Assembly: GCA_029718625.1 (NCBI GenBank)
Contig: CM056385.1
Span: 26,670,273 to 26,734,272 of the forward strand
DNA length: 64,000 bases
Direction: 5' to 3'
Source: Synaphobranchus kaupii
Taxonomy: Eukaryota; Chordata; Actinopteri; Anguilliformes; Synaphobranchidae
Part shown: piece after piece, positions 47,001 through 57,420 of the stretch
Position numbering within the stretch: the first letter of the stretch is position 1
How the letters are laid out: each line of letters begins with the position of its first letter
Position numbers and translations under genes: made by a program
The notes under the pieces: generated by a model
Databases searched by the model: none
What the model saw: only the letters and a program-made list of their open reading frames with translations
What the model was told of the DNA's origin: nothing

Positions 47001-50000
47001 TGAATTTTATGACATGTATTGGATAGGGTTTTGGAACCATAGATACAGTTGAAGAATTTTACATACACTTAGGTTGAAGTCATTAAAACTCATTTTTAAC
47101 CATATCTACGGCATATCTGGCAGCAGAGTGATGGTTTGAGGCTTGTTTGATACCACAGACCCTTGATGACTTACAGCTATTTTAGCAATCATGTATTCCA
47201 TACTGTTCCAGCATAATTTACAGCTAAATCTAGTTCCACCGCCCAATTCCCAAAGACATCCATTCAAATGCAGAGACGTTATAGAATCGCTTGTACGAGT
47301 ACCAGAAAATAAGATATCAAGAGTCTTTTGATGTTGTTGGGTCACAGACATCAGGAAGTCATGGCATGCAAAGGATATGCGGCCAAATATTAAAAATTGA
47401 AAGGCACAGTCAACTTAGTGTATGTAAACTTCTGACCCACTGGAATTGTGATATAGTGAATTAAAAGTGAAATAATCTGTCTGTAAACAATTGTTGGAAA
47501 AATGACTTGTCATGTACAAAGTAGATGTCCTAACTGACTTGCCAACACTATAGCTTGCTAAGATGAAATCGGTGGAGTGGTTAAGAATGAGTTTTAATGA
47601 CTTCACCCTAAGTGCATGTAAACGTCCGACTTCAACTGTATGTACCCCCTATACTGATGAAGATTCCCGTTTGAAAATTATGCAAAAGTGAGTTTTATGA
47701 TCCAAAACAGTTGATTTGTAGTTAAATATCATTATTTTACCATTTGGATAGATTTGACTAATGGACAACAGGGTACACTGCCTATATTTTGCATCATAGA
47801 TCTTTCGTAGTTCTGCATATCAGTTTATGATCCAGGAAATGTATACATTTCCATTTCACATTTTCTTTTTCACCAGTTTTTTCTTTTGTTGCATTTTTCC
47901 AAAGTTTCTTTGCATTTGTGGCACTTGTTATAAATAAAGTTCATATTGTAAATGGTACAACTGTCTTGTTTCATTTAAACCATTTACCAAGTTTCTGTGA
48001 TGCGCACGCCTGGAGTTATAAACCCTTAAAAAGAGCACCCCCTAAATAGGTGAGAATTGACCAAATTTGCCATCTGCGCAAAGGGGTTAAGTTATATTTC
48101 CTAACCTCCTTCAGTAATTATGCAGTACACACACACATACCTATAAATACACACACCTACACACACAATACGTTTTGTGGGGACATCCACCTTGGAAGAC
48201 GGTATCTGCTTGAACGAAAAGTATGTTGAATTACCCTATTTTTTCGAATTCTCTCATTACAAACCATAGTTCAGAAAGCCTGACGTGGACTTGAAAAGCA
48301 CTGCAGTTATTGTGTGTCGTTTGTACAAACGAACGAACAGCATAGTGACTGCCAGTCCACCCACTTTTCGGTCTTGAAGAACACCGCGCAGCCGTCCACG
48401 TGCTTGCGGTCCGACTCCGACATGGTTCTGGCCCGGGACTTGGGACTGAAGAACCCATCATATCCGTGCTCCTTCAGCTCCACCAAGAAGAAGTGAAAGT
48501 ACTGCTCTGTCTCCACTTCCTGTAAGGCCGGAAAAATTAGCAAAATGAGCGTTCTATACGAGTCGTAACATAGTAAGATCTGCGATGAGTCGTGTGGACA
48601 GGATTGTAAATCCATAAAAAACGAACCTATAGTACAATGTTGAATTTCAACAAAATGGAACCGACATGCAGCCGCGGAGGAGCTCCGCCCACCGGGCCAC
48701 ACCCACTCCCCTCACCTGAAGGCTGATGATGTCGGCGCTGCAGCTCAGGATCTCCTGCATGATGGACTTTTTCCTGTACTCCCAGTTGAGGGCCCAGGAG
48801 GGGCAGTAGCCGTAAAGCTGGCGTGTGGCGTACTTGTCGCAGAGCACGTTGTAGCACATCACAGAGAACAGAGCTGCCGGGTAAGAGGGGGAGAGGGAAG
48901 TGGGGTTTGAACGCAGGAGAGCGAGTTAACACATCACTGCCACACGATTAATGTGATCTTTATACTTATATTTGGCAAGAGTAAGAATTAAAATGTACTA
49001 GTTCTTGTAAATGTACTCGTTACACATGGAAAATAAAAGTTGAAACATCTACTGTTATCCTGAGGGTGAAGGGCTTTCAATTTAACAAATTATTGTTTTT
49101 TATCTGGCTGAAGCAAAGCAGGTTCAAGTCGCCTTGCACAATGACCTTTCTTTGTATCAACCTTTCCTTAAACCTTAAGCAAAACTAACAAGCAGGTCAG
49201 GGGATACATATATATTTTCCTTTTGTGCAGCGAGCAGCAGAAAATGGTGAAAAGTGCAGCATGTTGGGACTTTGGTCTCACCTGCTGGTCGTGTCCGGTC
49301 GGCTTCCTGCAGTACAATCCAGGACCGGGGAGGGGGCTGTTCTGTGGAGGCTGGGGTGAGAGAGAGAGAGAGGGGGGGTTAATGCAATGAACAATTAGAA
49401 ATCCACGGAAAATGCAAACGGAGGAGCTTCGCACCGAGGAAGATGCACTCACTGCGTTTGGTGGTGCCTGCAAGGTTGTCCAGCAGGTAGTTGAGCAGTC
49501 GACGGGTTCCGTCAGGCTCCTGGTAGAGGTTCACAATTTCTTGCGCAAGAGGGTTTCCTGCAGCCAGAGAGTTTTTCATATTTACTGTGCGCCAGCTACG
49601 CACATCATCTACTTCCACACTTAGCGCAGTCTAGGTCTAAACAGCAATAATCCCCATTGAGAAGAGCATCTCTTCATCTACTAAAAAATGAACAAAAAAC
49701 CAACGCATGAACACATTTAGCTTGCTCTTGTGGGGGTTTAGGCTGGGTTTTTCTGTGAAGCGTATTGTGACTAGTTGTGAAATGCGCTATATAAATAAAT
49801 ATTGATTTGATTTACATGAAGTATTCCGAATTGGCCCTTATCCAGATTACAGACATACTCTGAATAAGCGGTTTAAATGCACCATGAAATAAGGCCATTG
49901 ATCTTTTTATATATGGTAATAGAATTAACCCAAATAAGCCATGTAATGGAAGGGTGAATCTAAATTAGTCAAGTTTTTTTTCACATTTGAAGGACAATTA

Positions 50001-52940
50001 AATAATTGTTCTCATTAGTCTCCTCAAATTTTCCTCAACAATCCTTTTTGACATCACTTCTCCCGCCTTCTGTCCGGAAATAACAATATTCACGTCCATT
50101 AGGGCTGCATGGCACATCTAATCACGGTTTTTTTTAAGCATGATAGAATAATCGCCGGCATGTGGCATATCGACAAACTTTCTTCTTTTCTTTTTTTTGT
50201 CTTTAATCATTCCTGTGCTGTAGTAAACAACCAAAAACATGAACACTGATCTCCTGGGTGTTGATGAGACAGCCAATCAACAGCAAGGCCTTGCAGCTTC
50301 CGTGTGATTGAAAAAAAAAAACACATCACATGGGCTGCATTCGGAAGCCATTTAACAAAAAAAAATGGACAAAAGATTGCCGTTACACAGCATGGCGGCA
50401 TTATTTTTATTACAAAAAAACGATGCGAATAGATACATCGTGCAGCCCTAATGTCTATCGTTAATGAGTGTCAGAAATGCATTTCGCCAAACAGGTAGGA
50501 GGTAAATGGGCCATACCTCCATATTTGCTTTAATATGACAGAGAAATAGGACTCTTGCTATACTCAGAATACTTAAATATTCAGGTAAACACCAGTACAC
50601 ACTGGCCGATTAAGGGCGCTCAAATGTCAAAGCCGCATCAGAAAGGTCTTCCTCTGACGCCACTCAGTAAGCGCTTAGCTGTGGTCTGCGACGCGAAAAC
50701 AAGAAGCTGTTGGACAACACGTTTCCGAGGAGAACCGTGGGATGTCCCAGCTCTCCCAAATTGGCAGGGCGGTTCGGACATGAACGCGGCTGCGGTTGCA
50801 GACAGTTGGACATTCCAGATTGCGGACTGGATATATACAGCCTCGGGTTGGACAGCAAATTTAAATAAATAAAGAGAATATTAGAGTACATGTAAACAGA
50901 GGAGTGGCAAAATTGATTGGCAATAAAAAAAGCAAGCTCTCATTATAAAGTCTCCAAGTAATGACTAGCCAGTTTAAGACTCACCTTTCAATCCCAGTGT
51001 CTGTAACTGGAAGAGCTTTCCCAGTTCAAAAGGCAGAACCCGCAGCTGGTTGTTATTTAAAAGCAGTTCCCTGAAAGAGCAGAACCGTGTTTCAGTTCAT
51101 TGCTTATCTATACAAAAATGTCAATCATGTTTTGTTAATAGCCAGATCACTGGCCATGGTTTTTGACATGTACCACTGGGAATGTTTTCCTTTTGATGTG
51201 AAAAATTGTTGATGAACTATGCTTTATTAGCACTGAAAAAGAAATACAGGACGTGGCAGACTTTCACTTCATGCAGCATAGTCAGTCTGTATTTCAACAG
51301 GGATCTTAAGATTTATACTTTTTAGCGATAGCCAAATATTGATGCAAGCCAACGCATTTTACAAAAGGACTCTTTATATACCATAAGGTTTTAAATATCA
51401 TAAGTAACATCACAAGTGCAGTGTAACATGTTTTAAGGATGTTAAATAAAACAAAGGTACAGCAAAAGCATGTAATTTCCCTTGAGGGCCAGCACTGTTA
51501 TTATTGGCATTAACAGAACATCTTGACGCAGTTTTAGTTTTTAACAGGGCTATTTGACTAGTTGAGAAATCCCAGAGAAAGGTACTGGCACACATACATA
51601 CAAAAAAAATGTAAAAAATTATTCTTTCTTATTCTTAAATCTACACAACACCTCAAAGTACTTTGGAGAACCTGGGATTGAGTGTGTTGTGCAAAATCAT
51701 GGGAGCTGTAGTTCTCACCTGAGAGACACCATGTTGCCAAGCTCCGCCGGCAGGCTCCTTATCTTATTGGAGGAGAGGTCAAGGTACACCAGATTGTGTA
51801 GCTTGGCGATGTCGGCTGGGATGCGAGACAGAGAGTTGTCACTGATGTGTAGGGCTGTGAGGTGGGTGAGGGACCATAACGCTGTGCTCAGGCTCCGCAC
51901 TTTACCTGAAGCACGTCACACACCAACGTGGAACAAAGGGAAGAGCGCAAAAACAGCGAGGAGGTTCTTAAGATGAGTCTCAAGAGAATAGCTCTGAAGA
52001 AAAACACCAGGCAGCTCTGGGTTATATTCAGCTTACTAAGCAGCAAAACAGACCCTGAACAAGCATAAGCATTATAACACATTGCATCTGTGGTACAGAC
52101 ATGAAAAATAAAAGGTAAGCTCACTAAAAAATAAAATAGAAATTTTACAGTACATTGTAAGAACTTGGCTCAGACAAATGTCTTCAATTGTCTTAAAATT
52201 CCTTGTAGCCATGACAAAAAAAAAAAACCCCTCTAAACCAGGGATGTCAAACTCCAGGCTTTGAGGACCAGTGTCTGAAAGTTTTTGAAGTCTCCTTTTC
52301 AACATGGAAACAAGGTGTGTGGCCCTCCAAGACTTACATTTGCGATCCCTTCTCTAAATAGCATACTATAATCCAGTGGTCCCCAACCCTGTTCCTGGAG
52401 ATCTACCATTCCTGTAGGTTTTCCTTTAAACCCTAATTTGGCACACCTGATGCTACTAATCAGCAGCTCAACTAGCTCTCTAGCTGTTGAATGAGGTGTA
52501 CTTTGTTAGGGTTGGAGTCAAAACCTACAGGATGGTAGATCTCCAGGAACAGGGTTGGGGACCACTGCTCTAAACTCAGTTCAGCTGGCAGAATCACATA
52601 TAGCCACCTCTCACTCTTTACAAAGTGCTTTAAGACCATTCACAAATCACATTCATGCAGCTGTGCTTTAAGACCATTCACAAATCACATTCATGCAGCT
52701 GTGCACTAAAATGCCACAATATATTGTGTGTTGGTATTCATGCTTGAGATGCCACAGAGTTTCCTAAAGATTGTTCAACAGGACCACTTTTAAACATGTC
52801 TGCACCGACCATACAATCAGACTTACCGCTGATTTCAAGCTCCGCCCAATATGATTTCTTCCCATTGGCTGCCTCCTCGCTGGACATTATCGTGTACATA
52901 CGCCTGGGGTCCGGCGGGTCATATTTTTCCTTGGGCATCC
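34841..52940 (-). CDS. cnot6: CNOT6, CCR4-NOT deadenylase catalytic subunit (11 coding exons, complete CDS)
   Basis: Poly(A)-specific 3'-5' exoribonuclease of the CCR4-NOT complex, acting on mRNA tails in the cytoplasm. Exons (high to low): 52827-52940 (ATG at 52938), 51719-51905, 50985-51070, 49453-49557, 49282-49350, 48716-48873, 48365-48519, 44069-44223, 41973-42206, 38132-38334, 34841-35053. All junctions are GT-AG and in phase, giving 1677 coding nt and 558 residues; the mammalian protein is about 557. An N-terminal leucine-rich-repeat region (about residues 50-150), which binds CNOT7/8, is followed by the EEP nuclease domain. Expected active-site residues are present: E240 in QEVETEQ, D413 and N415 in ADLNSLP, D492 in IIDYIFYS, H532 in PSDHFS. 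The start [22 protein letters not shown] favours CNOT6 over CNOT6L, whose equivalent reads RIYTIMSAEE. The gene appears functional. Confidence 0.97.
35054..37250. other. CNOT6 intron, nothing recognised
   Basis: No supported ORF. Two stretches around 35.85 and 36.05 kb (gttttgaagtaggc or tttgaagtaggcaacaatg) look like a local duplication but were not delimited. Confidence 0.45.
37255..37535. mobile_element. SINE-like repeat, related to 50600-50870
   Basis: Shares with the 50.6-kb copy the order gcttagctgt, aagaagctg, cacgtgttt/cacgtttcc, gagaacc, ctctcccaaat and cagcctcg.ttgg. It looks like the body of a fish SINE. The promoter head is not clear in either copy. Confidence 0.6.
37720..38095 (+). 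mobile_element. tRNA-derived SINE
   Basis: Contains box A-like tggtgtagcggta (about 37783) and box B gggttcgagcccc (about 37842), 45-60 bp apart, giving a tRNA-like head ending tcctgcca. A GC-rich body follows (gagggagcggcaattggc, cggctgatgggg). The pol III boxes and tRNA-like fold support a SINE rather than a working tRNA gene. Confidence 0.7.
38132..38334 (-). CDS. cnot6: CNOT6 exon: nuclease domain
   Basis: 2 nt plus 67 codons, encoding [20 protein letters not shown], then [18 protein letters not shown] and [10 protein letters not shown]. The acceptor is cttgtccag and the donor gtgagctc. A tRNA-derived SINE lies next to it. Confidence 0.97.
39484..40993 (+). mobile_element. Tc1/mariner element nested in the hAT
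   Basis: Terminal inverted repeats carry cactactcacaaaa and ggctttcgggtgaaattt. The interior encodes a Tc1-type transposase. It lies directly after the hAT splice donor, so it is younger than the hAT insertion. Confidence 0.9.
39782..40786 (+). pseudogene. Tc1-type transposase, frameshifted and lacking its catalytic Glu
   Basis: ATG at 39782 starts [20 protein letters not shown], with helix-turn-helix and GRP motif (RSGRPLATS). The frame moves near 40215-40222, then VLFSDESRF (first Asp) and [13 protein letters not shown] (second Asp) follow. At about 40593 a 10-nt deletion changes the usual SPDLNPIE block to SPDLKTYG, removing the third acidic residue of the DD34E triad and shifting frame again. 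The tail ([32 protein letters not shown]) is still readable to about 40786. Confidence 0.88.
41513..41972. other. CNOT6 intron, nothing recognised
   Basis: AT-rich spacer between the hAT element and the next CNOT6 exon. Confidence 0.5.
41973..42206 (-). CDS. cnot6: CNOT6 exon: nuclease core
   Basis: 2 nt, 77 codons and 1 nt, encoding [19 protein letters not shown], then [15 protein letters not shown] and [17 protein letters not shown]413 and N415 of ADLNS are active-site residues. Confidence 0.97.
42633..44022. mobile_element. hAT-like element without ORF
   Basis: Ends taggcttgggacgatgg and its inverse (ccatcgtg...caagccta), with a perfect 8-bp duplication gcatacgt at 42625-42632 and 44023-44030. 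Internal cgatgg-rich subterminal repeats are present. 1390 bp, no transposase. It ends 46 bp from a CNOT6 exon. Confidence 0.92.
44069..44223 (-). CDS. cnot6: CNOT6 exon: nuclease domain
   Basis: 1 nt, 51 codons and 1 nt, encoding [20 protein letters not shown], then [21 protein letters not shown] hAT element ends only 46 bp past its donor and a piggyBac-like element starts about 125 bp upstream of its acceptor. Confidence 0.97.
45672..46950 (-). mobile_element. hAT-like element with zinc-finger exon remnant
   Basis: Ends cagacctgccaac and gttggcaggtctg in inverse. A - strand frame from 46344 reads [31 protein letters not shown], a Cys2-type finger like the N-terminus of hAT transposases, followed by a gtaata donor-like site. 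No clear 8-bp duplication and no catalytic domain, so the superfamily call is tentative. Confidence 0.7.
45771..46072. repeat. Inverted repeat of about 85-bp arms
   Basis: Arms 45771-45852 and 45984-46072 (tgaattgcattcaattattt in one, its inverse in the other). The loop starts tacagtatcagtcaaagg, which resembles a Tc1 terminus. Confidence 0.8.
47046..47638. mobile_element. Sleeping Beauty-like Tc1-ended element, copy 3 (deleted)
   Basis: Left end cagttgaagaattttacata and right inverse end gtccgacttcaactg, flanked by TA. Only the right arm of the palindromic core remains (from ccatatctacggcatatctg). Confidence 0.88.
48365..48519 (-). CDS. cnot6: CNOT6 exon: nuclease domain with catalytic Glu
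   Basis: 51 codons plus 2 nt, starting [17 protein letters not shown], then [18 protein letters not shown] and CAVFFKTE. E240 is the Mg-binding Glu. The donor gtgggt is weak but is the only one that keeps phase with the next exon (K, then [10 protein letters not shown]). Confidence 0.96.
48716..48873 (-). CDS. cnot6: CNOT6 exon: start of EEP nuclease domain
   Basis: 2 nt plus 52 codons, encoding [20 protein letters not shown], then [12 protein letters not shown] and [19 protein letters not shown] opens the EEP fold. The catalytic Glu is the first residue of the next exon. Confidence 0.97.
49282..49350 (-). CDS. cnot6: CNOT6 exon: linker to nuclease domain
   Basis: 2 nt, 22 codons and 1 nt, encoding [20 protein letters not shown]. 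Short linker exon matching [10 protein letters not shown] of the family. The acceptor is caccccag and the donor gtgagacc. Confidence 0.95.
49453..49557 (-). CDS. cnot6: CNOT6 exon: end of LRR region
   Basis: 2 nt, 34 codons and 1 nt, encoding [19 protein letters not shown] and [15 protein letters not shown]. The acceptor is ggctgcag and the donor gtgagtgc. Confidence 0.96.
50100..50450. mobile_element. Short hAT-like MITE
   Basis: Ends tagggctgca and tgcagcccta. Flanks acgtccat and atgtctat agree at 6 of 8 positions as an aged duplication. 351 bp, no ORF. Confidence 0.75.
50600..50870. mobile_element. SINE-like repeat, second copy
   Basis: Partner of 37255-37535 (see that entry); better preserved: agctgtggtctgcgacgcg, acaagaagctgttgg, then the A-rich end taaataaataaa. 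Confidence 0.6.
50985..51070 (-). CDS. cnot6: CNOT6 exon: leucine-rich repeats
   Basis: 1 nt, 28 codons and 1 nt, encoding [19 protein letters not shown] and FQLQTLGLK. It continues the LRR array. The acceptor is ctttcag and the donor gtgagtc. Confidence 0.96.
51719..51905 (-). CDS. cnot6: CNOT6 exon: leucine-rich repeats
   Basis: 2 nt, 61 codons and 2 nt. It encodes [20 protein letters not shown], then [19 protein letters not shown]. LxxLxLxxN spacing is clear. The acceptor is gcttcag and the donor gtgagaac. Confidence 0.97.
52376..52567. mobile_element. hAT-like MITE, about 190 bp
   Basis: Starts cagtggtccccaaccctg and ends with the inverse cagggttggggaccactg. The arms extend through agatctaccat / atggtagatct. 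Flanks agree at 6 of 8 bases. Confidence 0.85.
52827..52940 (-). CDS. cnot6: CNOT6 exon with start codon
   Basis: The acceptor tatcacag leaves two UTR bases, then ATG at 52938-52936. It encodes 37 codons plus 1 nt ([15 protein letters not shown] through AELEIS). The donor is gtaagt. UTR exons must lie upstream, at higher coordinates. Confidence 0.96.
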
Positions 52941-55900
52941 CTGTGATACTATGGATAAAAGGGAAAATAATGTAATCGCAAACCCTGTGTTAAAACCGCA
53001 CGGAATTTGGCGTCTTGAAAACCAAGCCAAAACAAGACCTAGAAAGTATTTTCACTGGCCCAGAAAGTTCAGCATGAGACACCAACAGTCCTTCAGCATG
53101 AGACACCAACAGTCCTGAATACAATAGAAGGCCCAACTTGCTAAAACAGTGCTCTCACCAGGATTTTCTTACAAGATGGTGCTCCATGCCACATACGGGG
53201 ATGGCCCCCTCCGGACCACCCCCGTCCGGAAGCTGAAGCGCTTTTTACTTTTCAAACACCTAAAGCAGTTATTTCCTGCAATCTAGAAGCTTCAATGGCA
53301 TGAAATATAATTGACTGTTGATTATTCTTTTTTTATGCAAGTTTTTAATCAATCCAGTATTTTAAGACCACTGTATTGACCCCACAAAATAGCTGCATTT
53401 TGCCAACATTCAGAGTCTGATAACATATACTTATGGAATTAGAAATTAATTCACAAAGAAATTTACTACTACGATCGAAGGAGAGCGGCACACCCCCCCA
53501 ATAGCCCCCTTCAAACATGCATCTTAACCCATAAATGTTCCGGAAATCTTCGGTTGCCGCCTCATGTGTAGGTACGGCTCAAGTGGGAATAAAAGCAGAA
53601 ACATTCCTGGACAAAGCATGCAAAAGGCTACAACGTTCTTACGCAAGACATTTTGTTTCTGGCATAATTTCTTTGATACCTTAATCAGCCTCTAAACAAT
53701 TACTGCACACATATGACATGACTTTGCTCATAGAATATATAGGAGCTGCATTTAGTGATTTTATGAGGGAAATTTTAATATTATTTTAGGAATGGAGTAA
53801 GCAGTGTTGCTGTACTTGCTTGGAAGAACATTATAAAATTGTCATCATTGCCTCACAAATTACTTGTATGTTATGCTACTTCTCCCTGGTAAACATCTTT
53901 GTCAGGCTCTTTCAATTTTGAGTTTTGCTTTTTACCCAATGTAGCCGTCTAGCGCCACATCAATGGCAGATACCCAAGATAAACAGCTAACTATAGGCTA
54001 AATTATTTTTGTTGCATTTTACTGAAAACAACTCCACATATAGGCCTAAGTATTGTTTTTTAGCTGATAAATTTTCCTTACTGTTGTTAACGCAAGTTAG
54101 GCTATTTGCAACAACTGAGCTAAATTGGCTAAAGAAGTTATAAGATAACTTATGTTATAAGTTATGTTGTAAGTTTTCTAAAAACTATCACTTCATCTGT
54201 TGTGTTTGCATCTCTGCCTTTTTTCAGTGAAGTATCTGGCTATTTTAAAGATGAACTAAAATACACTTTATTTATAGCACACTATAAATAAAAGGCTACA
54301 CTTTAAATGGATTCACTGATGATATTACACAAATTAGAGTATATGCAACTAACACATTCGTAGGCTACACAGGATAATTACAACTTCGATCGATCAATAG
54401 GAAAAGCAGTAGGCTATGGCAAGCCGAATGAGGATTTATTCCATATCCCGGACCCTGATATCCATTTTACGGTTTCCCACTACTTGCCCGCAGCTCAATC
54501 TGTTTTGTTTTGAAAGGGAGAATTTATCTTTTGGGCAGGAATATAGGCTATCGTAATGAAACAAATACTCTATGGGTAGCCTACTGCTATGGGGAAACAT
54601 TTAGGCTAGTACATTAGCCTACATGTAACATAATATGCTGTACACTGTGTGAATGATTTGTAAACATAATACATGCTTTGCAAACATTCTCTTTTTGTCC
54701 GCAGAGGGCCTTGTCACAGTTTTATTTATTTTTATTTTTTTGCATTCCCTTGAATTCACTTTGTGTGTGATCTTTACCTGTATTAAACATTGCAGCGTCT
54801 GACCACAAGTGTTAACAGTTGCAGTGCTAGAGTGCACCTTGTGTGGTAGCCTTTAAACTAAACTGATAGAATTAACTTGAGCAAAATGTTGCATCCAGTT
54901 ACCAGTTAGATCATTTCGCTTTACATCCTTTACCCCTAGTGCTCGTTGCACTTTTTGTAATCGAAACTTCGTAATAAAGAATGATCTATTTTTGATAAAC
55001 ATGACTGGTGCTTTACTTCAGGCAAATTGAAAATTGGTCTGGGCTACAAATGGTTATTATGAGTAGCTAATCGCCTTTATCCTAGGATGAAACATTTCTA
55101 TCCTGACGGGAGTGGCAGCTCTTTCTTCCAGGATGACAGCGGATCCACCACGTCATCAAAACAACAAATAAGATGATGTCACTGTGTGTCCTGTTTGAAA
55201 TGTCATTCACTGCCAAATCATTCCTGCATTTATGCTTGTTTGTTGTTGGTATTTTTTAAATTGAACAGCTAGATAGAACTAGACCGTCTCCGTATTGATT
55301 CCGGTGGGCCGATCGTCATTCCATGAGCCAAACTCGCCACCTTTAATAAAACGAAAAAAGCTGTTGCGTGTAAGGGGAGTAATACTAGCAATCTAATGAA
55401 ACACTGACAAATACAACATGCCATAAATCTGAAGCAGTGCAGTGTATTCGAGTGCTTGAGCAAAGCGGCCGCTGCACCATTCCCCAATATTACTCTATTG
55501 TTTCATATAGAACGTTTGGAGTGGGATTATTTCAAAACGGTGCATTACCCAAATAATTTCAGATGTATGACAGTACCTGGTATTTCATATATAGAACTAG
55601 GCTACCAGAATGTTGAGACAATTAGATTTAGCAGAGAAAAAAGCGGAAAGATGACCGGGAAAGCATACAAAGGCCTTTCCCGACCGATTTAAGGTTGACC
55701 GGCAATTTAGAATCGGGAGCAGCAAATCGGGGGCCAACTTCAGCGTCATCCTTTCCCCTCAGTGCAGCCCAAGATCCCAAGATTCTCCAAAATAATGTGC
55801 CCGTCTGGACCTCATCAAGTCAAAGTAACACTGGTTATAAGATAAAACAAGTCCATAGTTATTAACTTAGGAAAATAACACCGTCAGCATTTACTACATG

Positions 55901-57057
55901 ACCAGCCACATAGTAACAGCAGTAAAAAATTATTTTTTTTTTTTTTTAAATAATCAACAAATTGACGTGGGAAAATGTAATCGATTTTTTTTAAATATAT
56001 ATATATATAATCTATGAAATCGATTAGTTTGATTAACTGTTGCAGCCCTAATGGTTTGATGTTTTTTTATAAAACTGCGTTTTAATTCTGAGTTTATTAT
56101 ATATTGTACCTCAGTTTTATCCAGTTCTTATCCAAAATTTTTGTTCAGTGTCCCCCAGTTAGGGGGTGGGGGGCTCAAATAGGTTAACAAAAACAACCTT
56201 AAACAAAACAATAGATGAGTATAAAGTACAGAATGTAGTTCTTATAAAAAGTTTTGAAAAGAAAAAAAAAAAAAAAGACAGTGAGGGGGGTGAATACTCA
56301 TGAATTGCAATAACAATTAATTTTAGACTAGAAAAGATCACATTTCCTATGTAACGTCACTTCCGGTTGAAGCCACGCCCACTTCCGGCTCCTAATCTGA
56401 ATATAGATATTGTTGATGGTCGAACACATACAGATACAGATAGCGGCATCGCTGCACACCCCTAGTGCACATGTGGACACTGCACTGAACTCTCCAAGGC
56501 CTCGTACACACTGGCACTAAAACCCATTTCGGCCCCTTAAAACCGTCAAATCCACACTGTCAGGTGTGTCACTGTTTCGAAAACATTTTAATTTAGAACC
56601 CCTTGGAGCTGGGATCGAAAACTGTTTCGAAAACCCTTAACCGAGACGGTTTTAGCCGTCAGTGTGTACAGGATCGGTTGACGAAACCTACCTTTAGAAT
56701 AATTTTGCTTGCGTCATAAATAAAGTAGCCTACAGTTCCATTGGTGGTACTCGCAAATTCCGTGGGAATTTCAAACATCTTCACAAAGTTAATTTGACAG
56801 TTGAACATGTGTGTTTATTTTATGATTATTATATTATTTTATCTCTATAGTATGACTACCGATCATGGTTCAATTAGGAAGGAGGAAGAGACACATTTAC
56901 ACCACTTGATCGTGGCAAATGATCCATGTTGTTTATTTTGTCGATATGGATACCAAGGAACGCAAAATATCAAATCGGTTGTCAAGGAAACGTGCATCAC
57001 GGAGAATTCTAAAATCACAGAATGCCTTCAAGTCAAGGTGGCGAAAACCTCAAAAAA
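52941..57057. other. CNOT6 5' intron, mostly unassigned
   Basis: No supported ORF. At 56499-56680 a weak inverted pair (cctcgtacacactggc, then gtcagtgtgtacagg) may be a small MITE. A hAT-like end (tgcagccctaatgg) lies near 56040. Confidence 0.5.
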
Positions 57058-57178
57058 AATGTAAATAACTGCTTTTGTCCACAGTGAGCACTGCAACTTA
57101 CACTGAACGCTGTCGTGCAGCGCGAGTAATTTGTTTACAAAATATATTCGACATAAACAGGCCAGCAAGGGCACAGTG
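57058..57178. repeat. Dispersed repeat shared with 12088-12212
   Basis: Second copy of the unclassified repeat described at 12.1 kb. Confidence 0.7.
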
Positions 57179-57420
57179 TGAACAAAGATTGATACTTTAC
57201 TTAAAAACAAAAACAATTGATACTTTACTTACCTCATCAGAACGTGAAATTTTTTTTGTTTTAACACAATACAGGAAATATCCACACCGTGCATGCAACG
57301 CAGAGAGTAGCTCTGCAGTTTTCATGTGCTTTATACTATATATTTTTAATAAAGTAGCCTATATATTTACTTTTTTAAATAAACTAGCTAGCTACTTGCT
57401 AAGCTAGACTGAAATCACAA

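Larger units (their letters stand above)
44349..48086. mobile_element. piggyBac-like composite, 3.7 kb, containing nested elements
   Basis: Ends ccccтттgcgcag-type (CCCCTTTGCGCAG) at 44349 and the inverse CTGCGCAAAGGGG at 48086, each flanked by TTAA (44345-44348, 48087-48090). It holds a second element at 45672-46950 and a Sleeping Beauty-like element at 47046-47638. No piggyBac transposase was seen. Confidence 0.8.
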
